From Margaritifera margaritifera (taxonomy: Eukaryota > Mollusca > Bivalvia > Unionida > Margaritiferidae), in the NCBI GenBank assembly GCA_029931535.1, contig JAQPZY010001295.1, forward strand, positions 1,116,001 through 1,180,000: a stretch of DNA of 64,000 nucleotides. The letters are read 5' to 3'. Shown here piece by piece: positions 9,763-21,361 of this stretch (position 1 is its first letter; each line of letters starts with the position of its first letter). The translations under genes were made by a program, and so were the position numbers. The notes beneath the pieces were generated by a model. That model was not told the DNA's origin and ran no database searches. It saw only the letters and a list, made by a program, of their open reading frames with translations.

Positions 9763-11342
9763 TGTCACGGAATTGTATGGTTTATATCAATATGTATATG
9801 TGGTCAAAGATGTATTCGGGTTTCGTTTCTGACTAGAGCGTTACTCGGGGGTTGTTTATTTTTTTCGGCTCTAGTTATTTTGAAATACTGAGCGCGATTC
9901 ACCCCATGCTGCACGTGCAAATTGCCTGCAGTGAAAACTCACGTACCTAGCTGCTGCGCATATCTGTCACAGCTAGAGTACATATAGAGCGAATTCTCTA
10001 TAAACAAATTACACTACGACGAGTCTTGTCAGAAAACTTACCTCTTTACGGGAGCAAAACTTCAGCTGTAGAGGTATGTGAAATTTAAGATTGTATTCTT
10101 TATCACTATTCGTTTTATATGACATAATTGTTTCATATATTAGATGTTTTAGAATTTATTCTAAATTCTACAGAGAGTCAATACCTGGGTCATACAACGC
10201 CATGATATTAGAAATACTATAGGCTGGTTCAAGTTAGCTATTTGTTGTAACTGAACAGACGGATTTTATTTAATTATACGCAGCATGCATTGAATGATTA
10301 ATGTAATGTGTAACGAGATGTAATTCATGTGCGCGCATGCGCAACATCTATCAATACAAAAGTACTAACCGTGTCATATGTACTACACGGTTTAGTTGTT
10401 ATACTTTTAGCTGTTCCATATGTATGGTTTGGTGATGAGAAGTCACAGAACTCTGTGTGGTTTCGTGTGACGTGTACGCTGTGTCTGGTGACGTTGTTTC
10501 GGAAGAGTGTACTGGTTTTCTCGATGCGAGGGACCAAGGCTTCTCGACCAACGGGTCTGTGTTAATGTGAAGGCTCTCGAGGGATCCTTCAACAGACCGG
10601 GAGGGGTGGACCATGCGTGGTGGCTCCTTGACCATGGACTAGAGCGGGTGGAACCGTAGATACATCTTGGTCGTCAAACGGGCGCCACGATAGTTATATT
10701 TATTGCGTGTTCCATTTTATTGTTATCTCAATATTGCTATCTGTGCAAAATTACATTCATTCCCATTTCAATATCGCTATATGTGTGATAGATTCAAAAT
10801 TACATTCATTCCCATTTCAATATCGCTATATGTGTGATAGATTCAAAATTACATTCATTCCCATTTCAATGTCGCTATATGTGTGATAGATTCATAATTT
10901 CATGCATTCCCATTTCATTTTCGTTATATGAGCGATATATTCATAAATTCATACATATTCCAATATCGCTTGATGAATTGATAAATTGATGAGTATCATA
11001 TTGATAAGCGCATAAATCACATGCTTTGGTCACCCTTGGTACTTAATAAGACCTTGTTTATATTGGGCTGTAGATCATATACTCTTATTTGTTGATTGGT
11101 GATAGGATGCTATTCACGTTTGTTTAAAATTCCATTCGTTAAATTCATCTTTGATTTTCCTCGTTGAGTTACTTGTTGTTGATAGTTCCATGTTAGGAAC
11201 TTTATAATTTTCCTTATCTTTTTGTTATAATGGTGTCAGATTTGTTCATCTTTAAATTGCGTTTATAAATAAACATCTTATTAGCGCAGTTGCTTTCGGT
11301 GTCTTCACTAATCCAGTCCCAACCCGGCTTCATCCTGTGACA
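9763..11342 (+). mobile_element. Solo LTR, 1.58 kb, second LTR family
   Basis: The segment begins TGTCACGGAATTG and ends CATCCTGTGACA, with TGTCA/TGACA inverted termini, and is flanked on both sides by GGTAT (9758-9762 and 11343-11347), a 5-bp target duplication. There is no internal coding region. In the + orientation it holds TATAAA at 9999-10004 and AATAAA at 11268-11273, supporting + as the sense strand. It also carries an internal 49-bp tandem repeat. Its sequence is unrelated to the 750-bp Gypsy LTRs. I infer that it arose by LTR-LTR recombination. Confidence 0.85.
10711..10975 (+). repeat. 49-bp tandem repeat inside the solo LTR
   Basis: About five copies of a 49-bp unit (ATTCAAAATTACATTCATTC, CCATTTCAATATCGCTATAT, GTGTGATAG) occur. 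The second and third are virtually identical; the outer ones are more diverged. Confidence 0.9.
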
Positions 11343-11347
11343 GGTAT

Positions 11348-13200
11348 CATACGTCTATCGTATAATAAGTATTCTCGACAGCCCGGATGATGCCGTGAGC
11401 TGGTGTTTGAGATATGGAAAACAGGAGAAAACCGGAGGAAACCATAGACCATGGGGTGTGGTGTGGAAATCAGGAATCCAACACGGGGAAGCAGAAGTGC
11501 TAAGCGACTGAATGCAAATACGGGGGGAAAAGAGGGTGCCAGGAATTAACTTACTTGTGTCCAAGTTCGTGTGCTGCTGTGGTCACCGTGTTAAAATAAT
11601 CACTTGCCTCGACGATTGAAACACTTTCACCAATGTAACATATCCCCCCTACGCCGGATAGACCTAACAGGGAAAAAAATAGAAGAGACTAGATATCATA
11701 ATTACATTCTTAAATGCTAGCGATAAAAACCTATCAGTTGCTTTGAGGTGTGTAGATTAAATATCGTGAGTAAAAGCACGCACTAATTCATGCTCATCTT
11801 ATACGAATTTATTGTATTCATCTCGATTAAATTTCGTTCTACATAAAGTTAATTCAGATCATATACATGGGCATAACGTACAGCTAATGCCACGATGATT
11901 ACATCGATATAAACAGGAATACATGTAATAATATAAAGAAAGTGACTACACCCAATGCCAATCGCGATATTTGTTGGCATGAGTGTGTGTGACTATGGGA
12001 CTCCTGCCCGACCCGAAATGTCACGTTATTGAAGAATAACAAATTGACCTCATGTCATGCTTTTTTACGTTGACGCCAGTTAATTTGATGTCATCTTTAT
12101 TGGCATTATTTCATTAGGCGATGACACTGGTACTTCTCGCAAGAGAAATAGTTCAATAGCAGGAAACTGGAAGAATCTTACTTTAAATCGTGTGATATGA
12201 ATTCTGCTCTTTATTGTACTACATTCAAGGCATATTAATATGCACATTATGACCAGCCCGGATGGCAATAGCGATATATGTTTTCCCTAGAATGTGTCAC
12301 TAAATAACTGGATTTAGTGACTTGTGAAACTAGTCTAAGAGGAGTAAATCCTTAGTCACGAATTCGATTACTAACAAATATCTTAGTTGAGCAATGGTGT
12401 TGTCACCCATTGTTTTAGTATATCAAACTCATTCATAAAAATAAAATGATGATAACTGTTTCATTATTGAAAACAGAAAAAACTTACCTCAAACTGGCAC
12501 CAGTTTGTCACGCGAAGGTACTAATTCTTCACTAATGGGTACTAATTCTTGGAATGGAAATAGTTCCTTAGCATTGCATAGGTAAGAACGCAGTCGAATT
12601 TTACTTTAAATCTGGTGGTATGTATTCTCTTCATTAAGTTGATCGAATTATATGAGGTGTAGTAATATCCGATATGACCATCATCCATGCGAATACGCTC
12701 TAGACATCGTGATGTCATGAATTCGCAAAGACGGCATAACCTGAGCAAGCAAGTGAACTTGTCATACACCAGTTTCTAGTAAAGCCGAAATCTCTGTACC
12801 TCAATTGCACAGTTAATCACGGTATATAAAAATGAGGGATAAGATTATAAGTTTTGTTTTATAATTCAACACGTTCACTGATCACGTCGTACTATAGGAT
12901 TTGTCGACATCGGCCCCATGATGACCGAGTCTCACAACTCAAGGCGAATCATGCAATACATGCAACGACACTCATGACAGCGGATTCGAATAATCACTGG
13001 GTTTTATCTGCCTTGAGACTAGAATTTACTCTGGAGTGCGTTTGCTTCTAAGTCGTTTTTTTCATGGAGTTGTTATTAATTTTTTTTTTTCAAGTCCGTC
13101 AGTATATGCTTCTCTGAGAAGCGATTTGTCGTTACATGTTACATTTGTTTCGGTCAGTCATGTCATATATTCATTTAGTATTAATATAGCTTACCATATT
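11348..13200. other. Non-coding stretch with a diverged 200-bp duplication
   Basis: I see no gene. Segments at about 12076-12280 and 12530-12715 are diverged direct copies. On the minus strand both carry a short open frame containing the peptide pattern RIH(I/T)TRFKV(R/K)F. The frame is too short and the family unrecognised, so I treat it as an old duplicated repeat rather than two exons. Confidence 0.4.
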
Positions 13201-13210
13201 CCGTTATGGA

Positions 13211-13760
13211 ATCGTGTCACAGTGTACCTTGCAGGCAACTTCACAAGGTATATTATGGCATAGAGTCACTTATGTGCCCTGTACACAGTTTCACAAGTTA
13301 TATTTTTGGCATAGAGTCGTATCATTATCTGCCCAGTAGCTAATTTCACAAGGTATATTCTGATATAAAGTCATATTATTGTGCGCTCTGTAAGCAATTT
13401 CGCATGTATATTCTGGCATAGAGTCATATCATTATGTGCCCTGTAGCCAATTTTACAAGGAATATTTTGGTATAGATCAGTATCACTGTGTGCCCTTTAG
13501 CCAATTTCACAAGGAATATTTTGGTATAGATCAGTATCACTGTGTGCCCTTTAGCCAATTTCACAAGGAATATTTTGGTATAGATCAGTATCACCGTGTG
13601 CCCTTTAGCCAATTTCACAAGGAATATTTTGGTATAGATCAGTATCACTGTGTGCCCTGTAGCCAATTTCACAAGGAATATTTTGGTATAGATCAGTATC
13701 ACTGTGTGCCCTTTAGCCAATTTCACAAGGTACAGAGTTATATCAGTATGTGCCCTGTCG
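13211..13760 (+). repeat. 54-bp minisatellite, about 10 copies
   Basis: The unit is about 54 bp (ATAGATCAGTATCACTGTGT, GCCCTTTAGCCAATTTCACA, AGGAATATTTTGGT). Copies at about 13430-13730 are nearly identical; those at 13211-13430 are strongly diverged. Because 54 is a multiple of three, the array is open on both strands and produces repetitive open frames of about 125 residues, which I do not accept as genes. Confidence 0.92.
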
Positions 13761-13919
13761 GCAATAGACCCATTTCGCAATATGCGTTTCGGAAGAGTTG
13801 CCGTTCCTGATATCAATCACTAAAAATCAAAATGAGGCTATCACTGTTGTGTGTAGGTTGTTTACAATGACCAGAAAGTGGCGACCGACTTTGGAAATAG
13901 TTGCTTAAGTTTTGAAAGA

Positions 13920-14160
13920 AATAGTCATGTTTCCTATTTAACTGAATTGTTCCATCATTATTTTTAAGCAAGCAAATGTTTGTTTTGACACAGGCTTCCG
14001 AGATAGACATTTCTGCTCTAGAAATAGGACACTTAACTTCTAAGCACCCGTAACTATTGTCCTTAATATAAAATACTCTTCCATATACACTTGCTCCAAA
14101 GCCAGGCTTGACTTGGCAAATTAATACGCCCATTCTCTCGACCTCAACTGGTGCACCATT
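13920..14160 (-). pseudogene. YqaJ-type nuclease domain fragment, broken
   Basis: The minus-strand frame contains GCLEVKCPISRAEMSISEAC followed by LNRKHDYFFQ, the pattern of the YqaJ viral-recombinase/exonuclease fold (E-x-K catalytic motif, then His and Tyr before a helix). Such domains spread in invertebrate genomes with mobile elements. Here the expected catalytic Asp in the G-A-S-x-D-G motif is Tyr (GASVYG). Beyond YFFQ the frame drifts, and no upstream N-terminus or splice site is evident. I therefore call it a fragment of a decayed element-borne nuclease. Confidence 0.6.
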
Positions 14161-14269
14161 TTCTGTTTTCTTCTTTTGTACATGCGGTAGGTCTTGAATG
14201 CACAATGTAATTTTTTTTTTAAATGGAGCTAAATGGAATATCGGCATGCAAAATAGAATCATAAAAATA

Positions 14270-14630
14270 TTATTTTTACTGTATATATTTTGAAATTAAA
14301 AACATAAGTATAAATATTGTGTTTGCAATTAATTATAGTCGAGATATGGTGATAATTTTACACGTTTTGATCATTTTGCCTTAAATAGGAATGAGGGTCA
14401 ATTTTTGCGATAAGGACATTCATTTTACGAAAAAGACTCATTACGTAAATGTAAATGCGGAACTAAATCATCGAAAACTATACCTTTATTCTTAATTGTC
14501 AAACTATTTAATTCTATTTTACTTCAGCCTTCACGCAAACATTAGTTTATCTGACTACTAAAGGTATCAAGCAGTCATCACTTTCAGTGCTGTCGCATAG
14601 TAATTTGTGTTGCAAACTGGAAAATTGGCA
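14270..14630. other. AT-rich spacer
   Basis: I see no gene or clear repeat apart from scattered short copies of the GGCATACGAAATGGAATCAT motif that also occurs in the neighbouring inverted repeat. Confidence 0.4.
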
Positions 14631-14633
14631 TAC

Positions 14634-14821
14634 GAAATGAACCATTGACAATAAGTTGCTGATTCTTAAGTTACTCAATCAGTAAAATCATGTTCTTTAA
14701 AAAATATTTTCGTTATTTAAGCATAAGTTATACATATTTCTTTTTCAAGTTTTTCCTGATTGTTAAAAATGTAAGTTCGTAATGCGGCATGGATTTTCGG
14801 CATACGAAATGGAATCATGTC
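14634..14821 (+). repeat. Left arm of long inverted repeat
   Basis: This arm of about 188 bp matches the reverse complement of 15656-15848 along its length at roughly 75-80 % by eye, for example AAAAATATTTTCGTTATTTA and AATCATGTC. The spacer is about 834 bp. Confidence 0.8.
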
Positions 14822-15655
14822 CTTGAATATGAGATCGGTTTGCGAAACGAAATCATAAAACAAATAATACTTGCAATTATTATTTAAAGCTAAGTCTATT
14901 ATGTTACTAATAAATGTAAGCAGAATAATAAAACTTATTAAAGACGTAATTCCATTTCGTATGCCAAAATACCATTTCGCATCTCGAAAGCTGGACACGT
15001 TACCGTAATATAAATTGTATAACGGTTAGTATTTTAGTTTATAACGGAAGTAAATAATGTATTATTAATTAAGACATTCCGTGAAGGTAAAACACGTTTA
15101 ACATAATTTATTTTGCTACCTATCATACATACTTGATTCGCGCGCGTCTGTGTGTGTGTGTGTTCCTGACGCTACTTGTCGCCCACCTAAAACTGTTCCC
15201 GAGTCCCACATTTATGTCAACTTTTTACAATACTGTATCTAACTAAATCACTATGCTATGAAAATAATCAAGAAATATAACACCGTATAAGCTTTAGACA
15301 TAGACGCAGTTGCAGTGAAATAATTAAAATAGTGGGGTAAACAAACAAATACTCCATTTCATGAAATATGTTATATGCATAGAAATGATAGAAAAGCGCT
15401 CTTATATTTTCCCGCATGAAAACATTGAAGAAAGTTATGATTTCGTGAAACGGAAAGTTACTTGTTTTTTATGCAACTAATTACTAGTTTACTAATATAA
15501 TTCTCTTAATATTTCGAGGGAACGCATGGAACCATTAAAAACAGTGGTACATCTCAAATGGAAAAGCGTCATATCAGTATGGAACCTAATAATACTGGTG
15601 CGCCACATAAGAAAAACACTATCTGGTTTCGTACAAGCCGATATTCACTTTCACA

Positions 15656-15848
15656 GACATGATTCTGTTTAGTATGCCGAAATTCCATTTCGCATTACGA
15701 ATTTACATTTCTAACAGTTGGGAAAATTTTGAAATATAAAATGTATAACTTAAACGTAAATAACGAAAATATTTTTTTAAAGTTCATAATTTTACTGATT
15801 TACTAACATAAGAAAAATCAGAAACTATAAATCGTTAATGCTTCATTT
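15656..15848 (-). repeat. Right arm of long inverted repeat
   Basis: This is the reverse-complement partner of 14634-14821. The inner end is GACATGATT and the outer end CTTCATTT. The spacer between the arms has further copies of the CCATTTCG(T/C)AT motif (for example about 14950-14985) but no transposase-like frame. Confidence 0.8.
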
Positions 15849-15950
15849 GAAGCTGTTATTTTTGTGTTATTTAACTGGATATTTGAAATACAAATCAGCA
15901 TGTTGTATGTATACATGTAGTATATGCGTTTTTGTTACATGTACAAATAA

Positions 15951-16155
15951 GGCCAGAACACAGGAGCTCGTTGCAAATGAAAGTAAGATTATCGGTCAAT
16001 GGATAGAGGGCTGGGAGTTATAATTAAGAGTATCAGTCAAATTTGACATAGAAGGCTGGAAGGTTATATTGTTACAGGTTTGACCCCCCCCCCCCAGTCC
16101 TCTATCCATTGACCAATACTCTTAATTTCATTTGTAACGAGCCCCTGTGGCCAGA
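15951..16155. repeat. Hairpin element, about 65-bp arms
   Basis: The segment 15951-16015 (GGCCAGAACACAGGAGCTCG...) is the near reverse complement of 16092-16155 (...CGAGCCCCTGTGGCCAG). The loop of about 77 bp includes a degenerate direct copy of part of the arm and a run of 13 C. It looks like a short foldback element. Confidence 0.8.
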
Positions 16156-16159
16156 ATAT

Positions 16160-18070
16160 AATATTAATCTATCAGCATTGAGCGCCTCGTTTTGGAATTT
16201 CGTGTTTTTTGTGAGAAAAACATTAATCGCACAAAATTACATGAATTCCATAAAAATGAAGGAAATGATCATACAGATGTTTTTGTCAAAAGGATTTTAT
16301 CATCTATATCTCTGTTTATTTTTTCTTGCATTTTACTTTCTTTGTAATAAACACTTCGTTATATAGATTGAATGTGTCAAAACGTACTGAAATTCAGTCA
16401 TGATGAAAGTAAAAGCATTCTATGCATTTCTTTATTGATTGATTTACTTATTTCCTAGTGCAGTAAATGTATTATCCCAATATTGCAAAATTAGTTTGAC
16501 TGAACTAAACATTACATAACCAAAATTATTTATATCTTGTAAGTTTTCAGTTCATTACAAAATTTAATGTACAGGGTATACTGAATAGAATGAAATTTAT
16601 TGATGAATTAACTAATGCACTTGTTTGTTTAATTCCTTTTTTATTTTATTAATTTGTACGTTTATCTATATATTCATGTATGCAAACATTCAAGAAAAAT
16701 TTTCAACAAACTTACACGAATTAGTGTGACAAAGAACATACGAAAGGGAAAGCGTGAAACTTATTACTTTGTCTGGCTGACATGATTGATGAGGCGAATT
16801 TTGTTTTATTAAAATCTTTATTTTGTAGACAAATTGATGAAATTAGTTAAACACGTCAAAGGAGAAACCAAGATATAAACAACTGAAGAGAAGAAAAGTC
16901 ATCCAAGGATTACTTCCTTGGGTTAAATAAAAAAATATTAATCGCACCAAATTATGCAAGAATAAAACGTTAGAAACTTTGAGAGGACATATAAAAGTGT
17001 ATTCACATAGCAGAAAAGGAATAAGGAAGTGTCTTAGATGTCGCCTTTTGTAATCAGCATTTCACGGTTTATATATAGACAAATGTGCTAGTTCAACAGA
17101 AAATCAGTAATATATTCATATTGTATTTCCTCAAACACTTTGGCATGATCGTAATAAATGCTCCTCAGGCAGTTACATTATACTTTCAAAGTATTTTTTA
17201 TAAATAAATAATTTGACAAGGTTGTTATGTCACTTACATCATTGTTGTTAGGACGAGATATAAACAACTTCTTTACATGTCAATGTCTTGGATTACAATT
17301 TAAAAAATGTGATTTTTTGCATTGATATGTGTGAAATATAAAGTCTTTTTATAGATCATACGAAAACCGAACTAAGAAAGACAATGCAACAGGTAGACAG
17401 TAAACAAGAACAGAAGATCTCCGATTATTAAAAAAATAATAAACATATGCACAATTCTTCAAGAAGAAACTTCAATGTCCTTCCATTATATAAACTATGT
17501 ACTGATAATTAATACATAAGAAGAAAATAAACTTAATTTAATATGCACTCTACTAAAAGAGCTTAATAATTCCAACAAATTTTTCGAGATTCATAGAAAA
17601 TGATAACGGGATAATTTACACATTGTATCAATACACTGATACATTTTCATAACAGGACCGTCAAAGTCTATATTGGGCGAATTTTAAAAAAATATACATT
17701 GTTTTAATTTATATGGACCACTTTAAACATTGTGTCAAGATATTGACGCACTGTCATAACATACTGTACAAGGCCTGTGTTGAGTGCATTTGTCTCCAGT
17801 TATTTTTGGTTATGTTTAGCCTAGGACTGTGAAGCGTGTTTAATAGTTTTGTCAGTCCTACGAATGTGTTTTTCTATACATATGCTGTATACATAGACGT
17901 TAATAAGTTGTTTATATATGGCCCTAACAACAATTACCTAATTGACATAATAATGACGTCAAATTATTTTTTTACAAAAGTATTTTGAAAGTATAACGTA
18001 CCTACTCCAAGAGCATACATGACGATTATGTGAAAGCACTTGAAGGAAATTAAAAATGAATATATTACTG
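16160..18070. other. AT-rich non-coding stretch
   Basis: I see no gene, tandem repeat or recognisable element. Open frames are short and AT-driven. Confidence 0.5.
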
Positions 18071-18077
18071 AATTCAT

Positions 18078-18207
18078 GTTCAAGAAACAAACGGGGCGAG
18101 GAAATACGTTTCGTACTAAAGCAAGATCTCCGCTTAAGGGGCCATTAAATAACATACTCAGAGATACACGCACACAAAGAGTGACACGCGTACAACAATA
18201 CATTTAA
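18078..18207 (+). repeat. Dispersed repeat, copy 1 of a 130-bp direct pair
   Basis: This copy contains AAACGGGGCGAGGAAATACG, ACTAAAGCAAGATCTCCGCT and ACACGCGTACAACAATACAT. It matches 18480-18614 in direct orientation with small indels. Confidence 0.8.
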
Positions 18208-18479
18208 ATCTTGGATCGAGAAGAAAAAAAAATTTCCAAATTAATGAAGACGTGAAAACTAAGGAAAAAAAGGAAACACAGACAATATAACAAAAATACA
18301 TACATGTCTAAGAAGGAACCTATTATAAATCGATAAGTATAACGAATTTGGATGCAAGTTTTCAGCACTATAGCATTATACTACTGATAGTTAGACGGAT
18401 TGGTGCCGTTCCTTGCCGGGTTGGATTCCTGTTTTGACTGAAGTATAACTCTCTAACATGGTTGCATATATATATATAT

Positions 18480-18614
18480 AAACAAAACGGGGCGAAGAAA
18501 CAGCAAAGATTTCCTACGTTTCTTACTAAAGCAAGATCTCCCTTTAAGGGACAAAAAATAACATACTCAGACACACGCACACAAAGAGTAACACGCGTAC
18601 AACAATATATTTAA
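18480..18614 (+). repeat. Dispersed repeat, copy 2 of a 130-bp direct pair
   Basis: This is the second copy of the repeat at 18078-18207, with an extra stretch of about 15 bp after the CGGGGCGAAG segment. The two together may be remnants of one duplicated element. Confidence 0.8.
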
Positions 18615-18736
18615 ATATATATGTATGGTGAGAGAGAGAGGGAGAAAAAGAGACATAATACTCTCGCTATATAACGTCACGCGTTTAACCGCCATTTTCG
18701 CTAAACGACAATGAATTGTTCGGAACGAATTTTCTG

Positions 18737-18886
18737 ACTATATGGTACTTGTGTCATGTATAGTACTTGTGTCATATATAGTTCTTGTGTCATATATAGT
18801 ACTTGTGTCATATATATTACTCGTGTCATATTTAGTACTTGTGTCATATATAGTACTTGTGTCATATAAAGTACTCGTGTCATAAC
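18737..18886 (+). repeat. 18-bp minisatellite, about 8 copies
   Basis: The unit TAGTACTTGTGTCATATA is repeated about eight times with single-base variants. Each unit holds TACTTGTGTCA. The 18-bp period keeps frames open on the minus strand. Confidence 0.93.
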
Positions 18887-18899
18887 GTTGCCCTCGCCT

Positions 18900-19525
18900 A
18901 CCGCCATCAGTCATCATGCATTTTAGATAAGAATGCCATTTTCCTCCATAATTGCCCTCAGTATACCGCCAGTTAATTCCGTCAGGCATTAATATCATCC
19001 TTGTGTCTTTCAATTAGTAATTGTATTGAACGTATTCCGCCACGCGTGTGAAAATAAACTCGATATTTGGAAATCTTGAAATTATCTAAATCCCTGCACA
19101 ATCTGAGATTCCGCGATAACAGGAATCATTTCAAAGAAATATTTGCATATTAAATTTCAAAATTATAAATGGTTCACGGCTTTTATTAGTGGTAAAAATT
19201 TAAAGTCGCAAAAACGTTAGGAGAATTTTAAATTTACGGAGCGACATGTGCTACTGAAATGTCACGTATTCTCATTGAAACATATAGAACGACACAGGAT
19301 GTAAGTTTTACATTTGTTCATTTGCTATAAATTCAATTTATTTGATTCTTAGTTTAATAAATTGTTTTTTTTTAGTCTCTATTTATTAGTCTTTACATTT
19401 TGTATTTAAATCGATATTACTCTTTTTTATTGCTCTTAATAATCCATCCTCGTTATAGGGCAATTTTGTCTGTGGACGAACATTGGCTTTAAAGCGGATG
19501 TAGACTGTATATATGTGCTTACATG
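18900..19525. other. Non-coding spacer
   Basis: I see no gene or repeat that can be supported. Confidence 0.4.
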
Positions 19526-19527
19526 TT

Positions 19528-19564
19528 TGTGTGCGTGTGTGTGCGTGTGTGTGTGTGTGTGTGT
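19528..19564 (+). repeat. (GT)n microsatellite
   Basis: A GTGTGCGTGT-type run passes into pure GT repeats. Confidence 0.95.
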
Positions 19565-19767
19565 GGTCTGTTCGAAGACATGGCCAAACATAATTTTTCG
19601 TATAGAACCTGAGGTGCATAGAAGGTGGTATCAAAGTGTAATTTTATACTATCTTGTGTTTTTGCTGGTGTTCTTTTGCCATCTTTTCCTCTTTATTAGT
19701 ACACCTGCCAAGTCTTTTATGAATTAGAATTGTTAATGCTTAAAGCAAACGCGTCTCCAACATGGTC

Positions 19768-19771
<4 letters not shown>

Positions 19772-19858
<87 letters not shown>
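19772..19858 (+). repeat. (TA)n then (GATA)n compound microsatellite
   Basis: About 58 bp of TA repeats are followed by about 28 bp of GATA repeats. Confidence 0.97.
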
Positions 19859-19859
19859 T

Positions 19860-21295
19860 CCTTCATATCAATGCAAAAGTACTCACCGTAGACTATCACT
19901 GTTGACCAACATGACATATTGTACGATTAAAGAAACGTTTCCGCTATGATCAAAGGGAAATACTATTTGATTCAGATGGATGAAATAAATGTTTTTCTAC
20001 ATCTCACATGTGGGATTAAATACCTAATCGCCAACTCCCACCTCCAACAATTAAATAATTCATGTTTGAATGTATGTGCTACCGGTTAACGGCACATCCG
20101 AATAATAGTTGCAATATGGTGTTGATTAAAGTAAAGGCTTAAAAAACGTTAATATCAAGAATTTTAACAAATAAAAAAAAAACTGTAGGAAGAGAGAGAA
20201 TTTCAAGTAATATAAATATGAAGCACTAAAATATAAAAATGTTAAAATTATGTAAAAGGTTAATAAAATAAACGATAAATGCAAAAGATATTTAATCCTT
20301 AAAAATAGAATTAAAATTTGTTACATAAATCGCATTCTGACAAAAGGTTGAAGATTGTATCTGATGGTACATACTCGTAATGTTTTAGTTGAACTCAGAG
20401 TTTAAACAAAATGTCTCACAGGGTGGAAGTCAGTACACTCGAGAGCAAAATACTGAGCAAGAACATTATGTATCAAATTTCATAGCTCACTGCCAATGTA
20501 CGTAATATTCTTCCAGGAAGAAATTATATTGTACGTGTGAATGTTGTTGTGTTGCTGGAATTTAATTTTTTTCACGAAGATGAAAATTCAGACCGATATT
20601 TCTATTGTTTCAGTGTCACATATGTGAATATCTAGTTTATGGGAAAAAAAGTGTTTATTCATATATGCCTTGAATGAAAATATATACCAAACACATATTC
20701 AAATCCTTTTAGGAGTTTTAAGGATACTCCGAGAACTAAATGCTTTTCACACCATTAATAAGCTATTCGTTACGTAAACTCAAACGTTTGTCATGACACT
20801 TCAAGCTACTGCTAAGACGTGCACTTTTTCACATAAAATCAAATTATATCCAAACTAAATTAAACCTTTCTAACTACTATCAAAACAGCGAGTCACTTTA
20901 AAGCGACTCTCATCCTGCCGCATGAACGGAATGGACTACACAACGTCTCATATACGAACAACTACTGCTTTCAGAGTTGAAGAGCTTACACATATGGCGA
21001 CATTCTGCGCATCGTGAAAGTAGTCGATTTCAGGAAAGGGATGAGAAATTATCCCATACAAAAGTGTTATCAAGCCTGTACTGTGGTAAATACAGAAATT
21101 TGCTACACATTTTATATTTAATAAATCGATTTGTCACAAACAATCAAGGTAAATAAATGTGGCCGGTAATATGTTCTTATACATTAGTTTAAACCCTTCC
21201 TCTACAATGATAAAAAATATGCATGAATTGCACCATAATAGCAATATGACTCCGTACAATTAATATGGTTCATGAAAGGACAATATTAAGAAAAA

Positions 21296-21297
<2 letters not shown>
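19860..21297. other. AT-rich non-coding stretch
   Basis: I see no gene, splice-consistent exon or repeat. Confidence 0.4.

Positions 21298-21360
<63 letters not shown>
21298..21360 (+). repeat. (GA)n microsatellite
   Basis: About 30 GA repeats. Confidence 0.97.

Positions 21361-21361
<1 letters not shown>

Noticed and set aside
13436..13816. Open frames of about 125-130 residues on both strands.
   Set aside because: They are produced by the 54-bp minisatellite, whose period is a multiple of three; the peptides are simple repeats.
14717..14998. Minus-strand 93-residue frame.
   Set aside because: It lies over the left arm and spacer of the inverted repeat and is AT-driven; no domain.
18360..18440. 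Possible tRNA-derived SINE head (GGGTTGGATTCCTG resembling a B box).
   Set aside because: Only one box is present with mismatches, and no A box lies at the right distance.
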